A stretch of DNA of 64,000 bases from Bacteroidota bacterium (GCA_023422835.1 JAFAGI010000007.1:124001-188000); one strand, 5' to 3'. Counted from the first letter of the stretch, positions 1 to 8,403 are shown. The notes: generated from the letters alone by a model not told the origin. Numbers and translations are program-made.

Positions 1-90
1 TGTATACATCCTGTAATGATTGATTTTGTTAAATAATCACGTTACTTAAACATTGATTTTATATAAATGTCTTTAATACAACACAAACAT

Positions 91-98
91 TATTTTTG
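91..98 (+). promoter_or_regulatory. Bacteroidota -7 element (TATTTTTG)
   Basis: TATTTTTG matches the Bacteroidota sigma-A -7 consensus TAnnTTTG exactly and lies 13 bases before the ATG of the LolA-like gene. No TTTG is found about 18 bases upstream, so only half of the promoter is supported. A transcription start around 104 is inferred. Confidence 0.45.
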
Positions 99-111
99 TG
101 AACTTTAAATT

Positions 112-738
112 ATGATTGAAATGAACAGATTATTAGTCCTTATAGGTGCGGCATTATTATCGTTTACGCAAATAAATGCACAAACAGCAGAAAGCATTCT
201 TTCTAAAGTAAGTGAAAAAATCAAAGCGTCTACCGGCATTACTGCCAACTTTACTTACACCAGTGTAGACCGCAACAATAAAAGCCAGGGAACGGTGAAT
301 GGCATCATGTCTTTGAAAGGCAATAAATACTACATCAAACAAGGCAGCAATGAGATTTTCTTTGATGGCGGTTCTGTGTGGAATTTTAATGGTTCGGATG
401 AAGTCCAGATCAGCAGCCCCCTGAAAGATGCAAGCGCCATCACACCACAGCGGCTGGTGAACGGCGATTTTGCTAAAGGTTTTACTTCTAAACTCGTGTC
501 TTCTGCCGGAAACACCTATAATATTGAGTTGGCTCCTGCCGATAAAAGACAAAGTTTTTCTAAAATAAACCTGTTTATTTCAAAAACCACCCACATGATC
601 ACAGCAGCTAACGTGGTTGATAAGAATGGGAATACCACCAGGTTTACGCTATCTAATATAAAAACTAACGTATCTATACCCGATTCAAAATTTAAATTTG
701 ATATCAGGAAGTATCCCGGTATTGAAGTGATCGGTTAA
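112..738 (+). CDS. LolA-like outer-membrane lipoprotein carrier protein
   Basis: A 208-residue secreted protein resembling the LolA family, which carries lipoproteins through the periplasm from the LolCDE transporter to the outer membrane. The N-terminus is a signal peptide (basic MNRLL, hydrophobic core, cleavage near NAQ). The mature part begins with the family-typical helix (AESILSKVSEKIKA) followed by short beta strands, as expected for the LolA half-barrel, and length fits the family. ATG at 112 and ATG at 121 are both possible starts; 121 gives the cleaner signal peptide. The gene stands alone behind a TAnnTTTG element. The family is reasonably sure, but Bacteroidota carry several LolA paralogues, so which one this is cannot be told. 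Confidence 0.8.
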   Translation: MIEMNRLLVLIGAALLSFTQINAQTAESILSKVSEKIKASTGITANFTYTSVDRNNKSQGTVNGIMSLKGNKYYIKQGSNEIFFDGGSVWNFNGSDEVQISSPLKDASAITPQRLVNGDFAKGFTSKLVSSAGNTYNIELAPADKRQSFSKINLFISKTTHMITAANVVDKNGNTTRFTLSNIKTNVSIPDSKFKFDIRKYPGIEVIG

Positions 739-801
739 AAATTTACACTCCATCTGGCGGCGGTTCCTGATCGCGTTTTTTAATGCTGATAAGTAAGGGG
801 A

Positions 802-1296
802 TTATTTCGGGCATTTCTTTATAAGCTTCAGGCCCCAGTCGTAGTGGCTAGAAATGGCAGAGATCAGGTAGGCTGCCAGAGAAGTTGTGCCTGTCCATTT
901 ATATTTTTTCTTTGTAAAAAGCTCATCATCTGTATGTCGGGCAATGATCTGTTGCAATTGCAGGAAAGATCCGTCAAACATTTTCCACAGCTTGGCAGCT
1001 TTTCCCGGCTATATTTTTTATTAACCATTTTATTCAATTCCGGAAGTGTTTTCCAGCTATATCCTTCTGCGGGCATAACAGGCCTGGCCGGCCATGCCTG
1101 TTATGTACCAGTCAAGCATTAATAAGTGCCAGTGATGCAGATGCGCTAAAACATCCCTGACATTGCGGTTCATATATTGTGCGGGAAACTCCTTTGTACT
1201 ATGCTTTTCAGGAAGCGCGTCTATGAAATCTGTAAGCCTGCGGTAATTTCTCTGCAAAAGATTGAGCAACTGCTCTTTATTTGTTGGGCGTGACAT
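802..1296 (-). pseudogene. ClbS/DfsB-family four-helix protein, two frameshifts
   Basis: Three consecutive reading frames together rebuild one ClbS/DfsB-type (DinB-like four-helix bundle) protein. Frame one gives the N-terminus (SRPTNKEQLLNLLQRNYRRL to HLLMLDWYITGMAG). Frame two resumes at MPAEGYSWKTLPELNKMVNK. Frame three gives KLWKMFDGSFLQLQQIIARH and ends SSHYDWGLKLIKKCPK with a TAA at 804-802. Single-base shifts are needed near 1095 and near 1015 (a GGGAAAAG run). The first lies at a 30-bp palindrome (1075-1104). ClbS relatives protect against colibactin or act as small hydrolases; no intact product is expected here unless the indels are sequencing errors. Confidence 0.75.
1075..1104. repeat. 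30-bp GC-rich palindrome at frameshift site
   Basis: ATAACAGGC (1075-1083) and GCCTGTTAT (1096-1104) are perfect inverted arms of nine bases. The centre contains a further self-complementary GGCCGGCC. The hairpin coincides with the first frame change in the ClbS-like gene, so it may have promoted replication slippage or a sequencing error. Confidence 0.6.
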
Positions 1297-1352
1297 GGAA
1301 ATATTTTGCTTATAAAGTTTGTAAATAAAACGGGGGTATTACTCGTTTTAAA

Positions 1353-2006
1353 TTAATTTAAGGCAGAGATTATTTCTGCAACATTCTTTTCTATAGAGTT
1401 TTTTATATTACTGGTAGCTATATTATAACCCAGTTCTGTAATATCGTCTATGTTACTGTATACATCTTCTTTTGTTCTTTCTTCTTTGCTGAGATGTTTG
1501 ATATTAATATTTTTAATTTCATTATTCTTAAAATCATATACGTAATATTTAACCAATGCATGTGATATGCCGTAATTGTTCGTTTTAAGCATAGTAGTAA
1601 AACCAATATAAATTTTTTCCTTTGTAAGTTTTTCTTCTATTGTTACTGATACAAGGGAGCCTGCTAAACCGCCAAATGTATTTTGAAATCTTGCGCCTTC
1701 TATACATATTAGCTTTTCTAAATTATTTTTCTCACAATATTCTTTAAGCTGTTTCTTTAATTTTATTGATGAAAATGACTGAACACTATCAACTTTATCA
1801 ATCTTCAAGTTTTTATTTTCTGTTATTTGCTTAAATTCAGTGATGAAATTGAAATCCATTTTTTTCTTTTCTTTAGTGGCTCCTAATGCATTGAACCGCG
1901 TATAATAAAAATATGGATCAAAGTCATAAACTAACCCGACTTGGGCAAACAACGGCATTACATAAATTAATAGAGTGAAAAGCAGAACGGGTTTACATAA
2001 TTTCAT
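1353..2006 (-). CDS. Secreted protein of unknown function
   Basis: A 217-residue protein that I do not recognise. It opens with a clear signal peptide (MKLCKPVLLFTLLIYVMPLFAQ), so it should be periplasmic or surface-exposed. The rest is rich in lysine and asparagine with predicted alternating helix and strand and no cysteine pair or catalytic motif that I can see. The gene is more AT-rich than its neighbours, which may indicate recent acquisition. It stands alone between the ClbS remnant and the divergent Crp/Fnr gene, with which it shares a 206-bp upstream region. Confidence 0.6.
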   Translation of the reverse strand: MKLCKPVLLFTLLIYVMPLFAQVGLVYDFDPYFYYTRFNALGATKEKKKMDFNFITEFKQITENKNLKIDKVDSVQSFSSIKLKKQLKEYCEKNNLEKLICIEGARFQNTFGGLAGSLVSVTIEEKLTKEKIYIGFTTMLKTNNYGISHALVKYYVYDFKNNEIKNINIKHLSKEERTKEDVYSNIDDITELGYNIATSNIKNSIEKNVAEIISALN

Positions 2007-2132
2007 AAAATTTATTCTTTATTATTAAAAGAAATTTTAAAGAGCAAAAATTTACTGTAGGTCACTAAGAATGCAAGTTAAATTATATAATAATAATAAA
2101 TGCTTGTTTTATCCAATTTCAACCAAAAGAAA

Positions 2133-2173
2133 TATGATCTTTGTCATAAATTTGAATTTAAATAGTAAATTTG
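2133..2173 (+). promoter_or_regulatory. FNR/Crp-like box plus -7 element upstream of the Crp/Fnr gene
   Basis: TATGA-N6-TCATA (2133-2148) is a perfect inverted repeat whose core reads TGAT-CTTT-GTCA, one base from the FNR consensus TGAT-N4-ATCA. It is followed by a perfect -7 element TAAATTTG at 2166-2173. No TTTG sits at the -33 position, so the box occupies the usual place of the -33 element. This is what an activator-dependent, possibly autoregulated, promoter would look like. Confidence 0.55.
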
Positions 2174-2212
2174 CAATTCTTGTCACACAAGTAGAATAGC
2201 ATTTAGAGATAC

Positions 2213-2929
2213 ATGAAAGATTCACCAAGCTACTGCGACCATAACTGCATCAACTGCATACCGCAACAGAGCACAATATTTTCAGGGCTTACCGAGGAAG
2301 AACTTATCGCTATGAACGAGCATAAGTCTTGTACCAGCTACAAAAAAGGCCAGGTAATATTTTCTGAACACGGCATTCCGTTCGGCTTATTCTGCGTAAG
2401 CGAAGGAAAAATAAAAATTTCTTCCACCGGATACGACGGAAAGGAACAAATACTGCGTTTCGCTAAAAGCGGCGACATCTTTGGGTATCGTGCACTCATC
2501 TCCCAGGATAGATATCACTGCAGCGCTATTGCCATGGAAGACAGCGCCATCTGCGTGATCGACAAAAGCTTTTTTCTTAATTTATTCTACACCAATGCCG
2601 CTCTTTGCCGCTCTGTGTTTAAAAAGATCAGTGAAGACCTGAAAAAAGCGGAAAACATTATTGTTTCTCTTTCGCAGAAGAATGTACGTGAGCGCCTTGC
2701 AGAATCTTTACTCTTTTTTATAGCTACCTACGGCTACGAAGCTGACGGGGCTACACTTAATGTATTGTTCAGCCGCGAGGAGATTGCCGGCTTTGTAGGC
2801 ACTTCCACAGAAAGCGTTATCCGCCTCCTCTCAGAATTTAACTCAGATAAAATTGTGGAACTTGTTGGCAAAAAGATCAAGGTGGTGAACCTTGATAAAC
2901 TTACCAAGACCGCCAATCTCCTGTATTAG
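2213..2929 (+). CDS. Crp/Fnr-family transcriptional regulator
   Basis: A 238-residue regulator with an N-terminal cyclic-nucleotide-binding-type beta roll (about residues 20-145, including YKKGQVIFSEHGIPFGLFCV and SGDIFGYRALIS). A dimerisation helix and a C-terminal winged helix follow (about 165-235, recognition helix around FSREEIAGFVGTSTESVIRL). Three cysteines at positions 8, 12 and 15 (C-X3-C-X2-C) precede the beta roll, reminiscent of the iron-sulphur ligands of FNR, although the spacing differs. Its own promoter and that of the next gene carry TGAT-N4-ATCA-like boxes, so it probably regulates itself and the downstream pair. The neighbouring CcoI-type ATPase suggests a role in micro-oxic or redox control. 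Confidence 0.85.
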   Translation: MKDSPSYCDHNCINCIPQQSTIFSGLTEEELIAMNEHKSCTSYKKGQVIFSEHGIPFGLFCVSEGKIKISSTGYDGKEQILRFAKSGDIFGYRALISQDRYHCSAIAMEDSAICVIDKSFFLNLFYTNAALCRSVFKKISEDLKKAENIIVSLSQKNVRERLAESLLFFIATYGYEADGATLNVLFSREEIAGFVGTSTESVIRLLSEFNSDKIVELVGKKIKVVNLDKLTKTANLLY

Positions 2930-2953
2930 CCTTATTTATTTTGTTTACGAAAT

Positions 2954-2996
2954 GTGATAAATATCATATCGCAAAACTTTTATTATCATAGTTTTT
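2954..2996 (+). promoter_or_regulatory. FNR-like box and degenerate -7 element
   Basis: GTGAT-AAAT-ATCAT at 2954-2967 contains perfect FNR half-sites (TGAT-N4-ATCA). A -7-like TAGTTTTT lies at 2989-2996 with no -33 TTTG, giving an inferred start near 3002. The box centre at 2960.5 would then be near -41.5, the classic class II activator position. Confidence 0.55.
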
Positions 2997-3035
2997 CCAT
3001 CGAAAAAGCAGAAACTTTGTATAAAAGCTAAGGCT

Positions 3036-3503
3036 ATGGACAAAACAATAGATACGCAACACTTTTCAGACGAGATCTTTAACAAACTTTATCCTTTGCT
3101 TGATAGAGAATTTGAAGTGTTGAAAAACACAACCGACTGGCAGGAGCATTGCGACCTCAGCAACCTGGTGGAAGAATGGCAGCGCGAATTCTATTCATTG
3201 TCCTATTACGAAAAAAAGCTGGTATTTCCCTGCCTGCTCGATAATATCAGTAAAAATCAATTGCCGGGCACAGGTCAGAATATCGAGGAAATTGAAAGGC
3301 TTACCTCTCAAAAAGAAAAACGCATACTGCTGCTCTGCGAAAGGGCTGAAAATTTAGCAATGAATTGCGGATTACCGGAAAAACATCCTATTTTTGGTCT
3401 TGTGTTTCTCTTCCAAAATTCATTCTGCGAAGTTAAAGGAAAATGGCACGCTTACCTGAAAGAAATAAGCGTTCATAAGGTCTGTCCTTCCGGTGAAAAA
3501 TGA
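3036..3503 (+). CDS. Small helical cytoplasmic protein, possibly hemerythrin-like
   Basis: A 155-residue protein with no signal peptide and a predicted all-helical fold. The segment YYEKKLVFPCLLDNI resembles the H-x-x-x-E-x-x-x-FPxL signature of hemerythrin/HHE proteins, but the first metal-binding histidine is replaced by tyrosine, and other histidines are few (H19, H38, about H121, H143). I therefore see a possible degenerate relative rather than a clear diiron protein. It lies between the Crp/Fnr gene and the copper ATPase, behind its own FNR-like box, and its end overlaps the possible GTG start of the ATPase. It is probably co-transcribed and may have a redox or copper-related role; this is inference. 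Confidence 0.6.
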   Translation: MDKTIDTQHFSDEIFNKLYPLLDREFEVLKNTTDWQEHCDLSNLVEEWQREFYSLSYYEKKLVFPCLLDNISKNQLPGTGQNIEEIERLTSQKEKRILLLCERAENLAMNCGLPEKHPIFGLVFLFQNSFCEVKGKWHAYLKEISVHKVCPSGEK

Positions 3504-3534
3504 GAAGCAGGAATGCTTTAAATTTTTGCTGCTG

Positions 3535-5943
3535 ATGTCAGAAAACATAAAATCCGGCTCAACCATCACTACCTGTTTCCACTGCGGAGACGAATGCGCC
3601 AATACCAGAATAACCATTGCCGATAAGTACTTTTGTTGCAAGGGTTGCAAAATGGTGTATGAGATTCTCAACCGCAACAATATGTGTGATTATTATGAAT
3701 TGAATGCAACTCCCGGCATTTCGCAAAAAACAGAAGTGCGCGAAGGCAAGTTTGATTTTCTGAACGATCAGAAGATCGCACAAAAACTCATCAGCTTTAC
3801 AGACGGGAAAACTACCAACGTTGCTTTCTACCTGCCCCAGATACATTGCAGCAGTTGTCTATGGTTATTGGAAAATGTACATAAAATCAATGGCGGCATA
3901 ATATCCTCGCGCGTAAATTTTGCCAGGAAAGAAGTTTTTATAGTTTTTGACAATGCTAAAACCTCCTTGCAGGATGTAGCCGTTACCCTTACAGAGATAG
4001 GCTATGAGCCTCACATCAGCCTGCAGGATGCAGAACTAAAGAAGCCTTCTGGCATTAACCGGGCACGCATTTACAGGATTGGCATTGCCGGGTTTGCGTT
4101 CGGCAACACCATGATCCTGAGCCTTCCTGAATATTTTTCTTTTGTAAGCCGCTGGGAAGACAACTTTGGTTTTGTTTTCAATATTCTCAAAATACTGCTT
4201 ACACTTCCCGTGGTATTTTATTGTGCCAATGAATTTTTTATCAATGCTTGGATAGGCATAAAGAACCGTTTTTTAAATATACATGCACCCCTGGCTTTGG
4301 CTATCGTGATCACTTTTGCCAGAAGCCTTTACGAGGTTTTTTCGCAGACGGGCCCCGGTTATTTCGATAGTATTTGCGGGCTTGTTTTCTTGATGCTTAT
4401 AGGCAGGGCTGTGCAGGACGTGACCTACCAGTCTATTTCCTTTGACAGGGATTATAAATCATTCTTCCCGATTGCTGTTGACGTAAAGCAGCAAGATGTA
4501 TTTGTGCCTACCGAAATAAACAATATAGAGGTAGACGATATAATCAATATTCATTCCAACGAACTGATACCAGCGGATGCTATTTTAGTAAAAGGAAAAG
4601 CAGAGATCGACTACAGTTTTGTTACGGGAGAAAGTTTGCCGGTGCGCAAAGAGATCGGCGAAATTATATATGCGGGCGGCAAGCAGCTGCATGGCAATAT
4701 CGAATTGATGGTGATAAAAAAAGTATCGCAAAGTTACCTTACCAGTCTTTGGAACAGGGATGTGTTTAAACAGGAAAAGAAAGAAAATAAGTTTGTGCAC
4801 ATGCTTAGCCGGTATTTTACTTTTATTATCCTGGGCATTGCTTCTGTGGCAGGACTTTATTGGTATATGCAGGGTAGAACAGATTACATGTGGAATTCAC
4901 TTACCACCATTCTCATTATCGCCTGTCCCTGTGCCTTATTGCTTTCAGCCACTTTTACCAACGGCAATGTGCTGCGCATTTTAAGTAAAAATAAATTTTA
5001 CCTTCGGCACCCCGATGTGATCGCGAACATCTCGCAAATCAATCATATTGTATTTGATAAAACGGGCACGCTTACACAGAACAGCAATGTTTCGGTAAAT
5101 TATATAGGCAAAAAAATACCGGAAGAGAACCTGGCTGCTGTTGCCAGCCTGCTCTCACACTCCACACACCCCCTCAGCAATGCCATTTTCAGGCATTTAC
5201 ATATTTCGCCAGATGAAGAAATAGTACACTTTAAAAATGTAATTGGACAGGGAATTGAAGGTTGGGTAAATGATCAGTACATTAAGATCGGTTCAGCAAA
5301 ATTTGTTGGAGCAGAAAAGAAACCGGAAACACATTCAGCAGTTTTTGTGAAGATCGATAAGGATATCTATGGACAATTTACTGTAAAAAACGACTACCGC
5401 TACGGCTTTGAGCAGATGATGATGCAGTTAAAAAACGACTATACAATTTCAGTTCTGAGCGGCGATAATGATGCTGAAAAAAGCCATCTGCAAAATTTGC
5501 TGGGCAGGGAAACGGAAATGCACTTTAATCAAAAACCGGATGACAAGCTGGCTTACATTGCGCATTTGCAGCAAGACAGAAAGCAGCGTGTAATGATGAT
5601 CGGCGACGGACTGAATGATGCCGGCGCTCTAAGGCAAAGCCACGTAGGCATAGCGCTTTCAGAAGGCAATAACAATTTTACGCCTGCTTCTGACGGCATT
5701 CTTGATGCATCTAAATTTGCACAATTAAACAGCTACCTGCGGTTCACTACCTACGGTAAAAAGATTATTGTTGCCAGTTTTGCACTGTCTATTATTTACA
5801 ACCTCATAGGTATTTCTTATGCTGTGCAGGGCATGATGTCGCCGGTGATTGCAGCTATTCTCATGCCTGCAAGCTCCATCACTATTGTACTTATCACCTT
5901 CGGCATGAGTGAGCTGGCAAGTAAGCGATTCGGATTGAGATAA
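3535..5943 (+). CDS. ccoI: CcoI/FixI-type copper-translocating P-type ATPase
   Basis: An 802-residue P1B ATPase of the CcoI (FixI) type, which in other bacteria delivers copper across the inner membrane for cbb3 oxidase assembly. The N-terminus has the cysteine cluster CFHCGDEC (residues 14-21) and FCCKGC typical of this subfamily, then a heavy-metal domain with C105-S-S-C108. Membrane helices follow, with the CPC motif (IIACPCALLLSA), TGES actuator loop, DKTGTLT phosphorylation site and GDGLNDAGAL hinge. ATG at 3535 is preferred; an in-frame GTG at 3493 would add 14 residues and overlap the previous gene. Unusually, ccoS and ccoNOP do not follow. Confidence 0.88.
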   Translation: MSENIKSGSTITTCFHCGDECANTRITIADKYFCCKGCKMVYEILNRNNMCDYYELNATPGISQKTEVREGKFDFLNDQKIAQKLISFTDGKTTNVAFYLPQIHCSSCLWLLENVHKINGGIISSRVNFARKEVFIVFDNAKTSLQDVAVTLTEIGYEPHISLQDAELKKPSGINRARIYRIGIAGFAFGNTMILSLPEYFSFVSRWEDNFGFVFNILKILLTLPVVFYCANEFFINAWIGIKNRFLNIHAPLALAIVITFARSLYEVFSQTGPGYFDSICGLVFLMLIGRAVQDVTYQSISFDRDYKSFFPIAVDVKQQDVFVPTEINNIEVDDIINIHSNELIPADAILVKGKAEIDYSFVTGESLPVRKEIGEIIYAGGKQLHGNIELMVIKKVSQSYLTSLWNRDVFKQEKKENKFVHMLSRYFTFIILGIASVAGLYWYMQGRTDYMWNSLTTILIIACPCALLLSATFTNGNVLRILSKNKFYLRHPDVIANISQINHIVFDKTGTLTQNSNVSVNYIGKKIPEENLAAVASLLSHSTHPLSNAIFRHLHISPDEEIVHFKNVIGQGIEGWVNDQYIKIGSAKFVGAEKKPETHSAVFVKIDKDIYGQFTVKNDYRYGFEQMMMQLKNDYTISVLSGDNDAEKSHLQNLLGRETEMHFNQKPDDKLAYIAHLQQDRKQRVMMIGDGLNDAGALRQSHVGIALSEGNNNFTPASDGILDASKFAQLNSYLRFTTYGKKIIVASFALSIIYNLIGISYAVQGMMSPVIAAILMPASSITIVLITFGMSELASKRFGLR

Positions 5944-6317
5944 CTGTGCTGTTAAGCCTTCGTGCCGTGGGGTGTTTGTTGCAATTCTTAAGTTTCTGGC
6001 TATCATGTTAACCAATGTGCATGAATTAGGCTCATAGCTCCATAAAGAATAGCTTCATGCCCTTGCATCCTGCTTTCCATCAATAGTGCATGTGTAAAAG
6101 CTTGTGCCCTTTGTGTCTCAGATGAGTTTTTTAAACCACAATGGTTCGCCATGCAGATTCTAAGCTTCACAAAGAAAACCATTCGCGGTTTCGTGTTTGT
6201 GACATTTGCCAGTGAGTAGACACAAAATTTCACAAAGAAACTTTCGTGTGGCGTCTTCCTGGCAATCTTACTTGTTTTAAACTTTTCCTGGTCACGCCTA
6301 TCTAATCCTCGTAAACT
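5944..6317. other. Non-coding stretch with short imperfect direct repeats
   Basis: No convincing gene. Two imperfect copies of TTCACAAAGAAA-N-TTTCGTGT lie at about 6166-6195 and 6229-6249. The one long open frame on the minus strand has irregular composition and no recognisable protein features, so I treat it as spurious. Confidence 0.5.
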
Positions 6318-6685
6318 TTTACAACACAAAAAACAAGAAAATAAAAAATGAAATAACTAAAGATTGAGCATCTATACCACCTGGGAATGAGTATTCAATC
6401 TAAAAAAATGGTTATTCCATATGGCAACTAAAAAACAAATAAATTACACACATGAAATAACCATTAAGATTAGGAATCTATACTAACCGGGATTGAGTAT
6501 TGAATCTAAAAACCAGAGTTATTCCATGTGACAACTGAAAAAGAATAAAATATACACACATGAAATGGAGCATAAAAATTTCGAGCTAATTTGTACCAAC
6601 CATCTATGAGGATTTTTATGCGGAATTCCATGTGACCGCAAAAAAACATAAAAAATATATACATGAAAATAAACAATAACCACAT
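6318..6685 (+). repeat. Tandem array of ~105-bp hairpin repeat (about 3.5 copies)
   Basis: The anchor TTCCAT recurs at 6415, 6522 and 6626 (periods 107 and 104); a partial first copy starts near 6318. Each full unit carries an imperfect 13-bp inverted repeat, GTTATTCCATGTG to CACATGAAATAAC, around an A-rich loop. It then has the shared blocks AATCTATAC-AACCGGGA, TTGAATCTAAAAA and back to TTCCAT. The last copy runs into the YkvA gene: its ACATGAAA provides the start codon at 6663. A further copy lies inverted at 56018-56155. No transposase is associated. It resembles a MITE or REP-like family, but I cannot assign it. Confidence 0.75.
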
Positions 6686-6980
6686 CAAAGAAGCTACACA
6701 TTTACTCAGGAACCGTAAAACCCTTGGCACAATGCTGAAAGACGTATGGAAAGGCCATTATAAAATGACCTCCTACACTTACGCTGTTGCTGTGCTTGCT
6801 ATTGCTTATGCAATTTTCCCGTTGGATATTCTTCCTGATTTTATACCTGTAATAGGCTGGGTCGATGACGGCATACTGCTTTTTATCATGTTTCAACAGC
6901 TAAAAAAAGAACTCGTAAGATACAATGAAAAACATGCCACCACAGACATTGTGATCATTGATTCAAAAATTAAAAAATAA
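6663..6980 (+). CDS. YkvA/DUF1232 family small membrane protein
   Basis: A 105-residue protein with the DUF1232 (YkvA) domain of unknown function. The domain is recognised from the hydrophobic segment AVAVLAIAYAIFPLDILPDF followed by IPVIGWVDDGILLFIMFQQL, where the P-LD-xxPDFIP-x-G--DD signature is intact. One or two membrane segments are likely. The start codon lies inside the last unit of the 105-bp repeat array; the family-like N-terminal helix (IKEATHLLRNRKTLGTMLKD) supports this start over ATG at 6732. A strong terminator follows. Confidence 0.82.
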   Translation: MKINNNHIKEATHLLRNRKTLGTMLKDVWKGHYKMTSYTYAVAVLAIAYAIFPLDILPDFIPVIGWVDDGILLFIMFQQLKKELVRYNEKHATTDIVIIDSKIKK

Positions 6981-7005
6981 AGATCTTAGATAATTACGTT
7001 TCAGG

Positions 7006-7034
7006 GCTGTCTCCACTTGGAGGCAGCTTTTTTT
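7006..7034 (+). terminator. Rho-independent terminator after the YkvA gene
   Basis: GCTGTCTCC (7006-7014), loop ACTT, GGAGGCAGC (7019-7027), then seven T. The stem is nine pairs including one G-T, and lies 25 bases after the stop codon. Confidence 0.88.
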
Positions 7035-7183
7035 GAGTATAGCAGGTACAATATTTTAATACGAATACAAATGATTAACCATTGTGATTCACTGGGTTAT
7101 CAACAAGAATGTATATATTTATCGCTCGAAAATTCCTGCATTTTTTAGAAAATGCATGTACATTAAAAGAAGAATAAAACTTT

Positions 7184-8311
7184 ATGTCTGAAATTTCATC
7201 TGCAGCGTTTAAAGATTCAAAACCACACTACATCATTCTCAACGGCTTGCGCGGGGTGGCAGCAATAGTAGTACTGGTATATCATGCCTTTGAGGCGTTT
7301 GCTACAAGCCAACTTGATCAAGTTGTAAACCACGGCTACCTGGCGGTAGATTTTTTCTTTATACTCTCCGGCTTTGTGATCGGCTATGCATATGACGACC
7401 GGTGGGATAAAATGTCGGTAAAGGATTTTCTTAAGCGCAGGGTTATCCGCCTGCATCCGATGGTTATATTTGGAGCAGTCATCGGCGCGATAATGTTTTA
7501 TTTCCAGGATTACGCGCCATGGAACGTTTCTGCAGTCCCTGTAATTTCATTGTTGCTGGCCACTTTATTAAACGCTTTTCTTATCCCGATGACGCCCGGC
7601 ACTGAGATAAGGGGCATTGGTGAAATGTTCCCGTTGAATGGTCCGAGCTGGTCATTGTTCTTCGAATACATCGGCAATATTTTGTACGCTGTTTTAATCA
7701 GGCGGCTAACAACGAGTGCACTGGCTATACTTGTGTTTCTGGAAGCCCTGGGATTGAGCGGCTTTGCGGTGTTCGGGCCATTAGGCTCCATCGGCGTTGG
7801 ATGGACATTGATGGACAACGGTTTTTTTGGCGGCTTGCTGCGGCTGCTCTTTTCTTTCTCTGCGGGGCTGCTGCTGTCGAGAATACTTAAACCAACTTAC
7901 ATAAAAGGAGCATTCTGGATTTGTACACTGGTTATAGTAGCATTGCTTTCATTGCCGCGTATTGGTGGCGATAAGCTTTGGATAAACGGTGTATATGAAT
8001 CGATCTGCGTTATCATTGTTTTCCCTGTACTTGTGTTTGTGGGCGCTTCAGGCAAAACTACCGGCAAAGGGATTGCCCGCTTGTGTAAATTTTTGGGCGA
8101 TATTTCTTACCCCTTGTACATGGTGCATTATCCTTTTCTTTATTTGTATTATGCCTGGGTTAAGAACGGAAATCTTTCATTTCTGCAATCACTGCCGGGA
8201 GCCATAGCATTTGTGGCAGGTTCCATACTGCTGGCCTGGCTATCCTTAAAACTGTATGACGAACCGGTACGCAAATTCCTGACAAAGCGGTTATTGAGAA
8301 TTGGTAAATAA
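7184..8311 (+). CDS. Acyltransferase 3 (OafA/YrhL-type) membrane protein
   Basis: A 375-residue integral membrane acyltransferase of the Acyltransferase_3 family. The opening motif LNGLRGVAAIVVLVYHAF contains the conserved R and catalytic H. HGYLAVDFFFILSGFVIGYA is the next family block, and KRRVIRLHPM carries the RxxR-like basic loop. About ten hydrophobic segments follow, ending in a basic tail. Such proteins move acetyl or other acyl groups onto surface sugars or lipids; the acceptor here is unknown. The gene is flanked by a terminator upstream and the large AsmA-like gene downstream, 92 bases away. Confidence 0.88.
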   Translation: MSEISSAAFKDSKPHYIILNGLRGVAAIVVLVYHAFEAFATSQLDQVVNHGYLAVDFFFILSGFVIGYAYDDRWDKMSVKDFLKRRVIRLHPMVIFGAVIGAIMFYFQDYAPWNVSAVPVISLLLATLLNAFLIPMTPGTEIRGIGEMFPLNGPSWSLFFEYIGNILYAVLIRRLTTSALAILVFLEALGLSGFAVFGPLGSIGVGWTLMDNGFFGGLLRLLFSFSAGLLLSRILKPTYIKGAFWICTLVIVALLSLPRIGGDKLWINGVYESICVIIVFPVLVFVGASGKTTGKGIARLCKFLGDISYPLYMVHYPFLYLYYAWVKNGNLSFLQSLPGAIAFVAGSILLAWLSLKLYDEPVRKFLTKRLLRIGK

Positions 8312-8403
8312 TATCACGATTGCATGAATAACAAGGTTTAAATAAAATAAATTTATTACGCATTGGATTTTATACTAACTTCATATAAACACTTTCGTTT
8401 TCA

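Noticed and set aside
6003..6329. 108-codon frame after ccoI
   Set aside because: Covers non-coding direct repeats; no family features and unusual composition.
7989..8207. 72-codon frame inside the acyltransferase gene
   Set aside because: Same-strand shadow in another frame of an intact gene.
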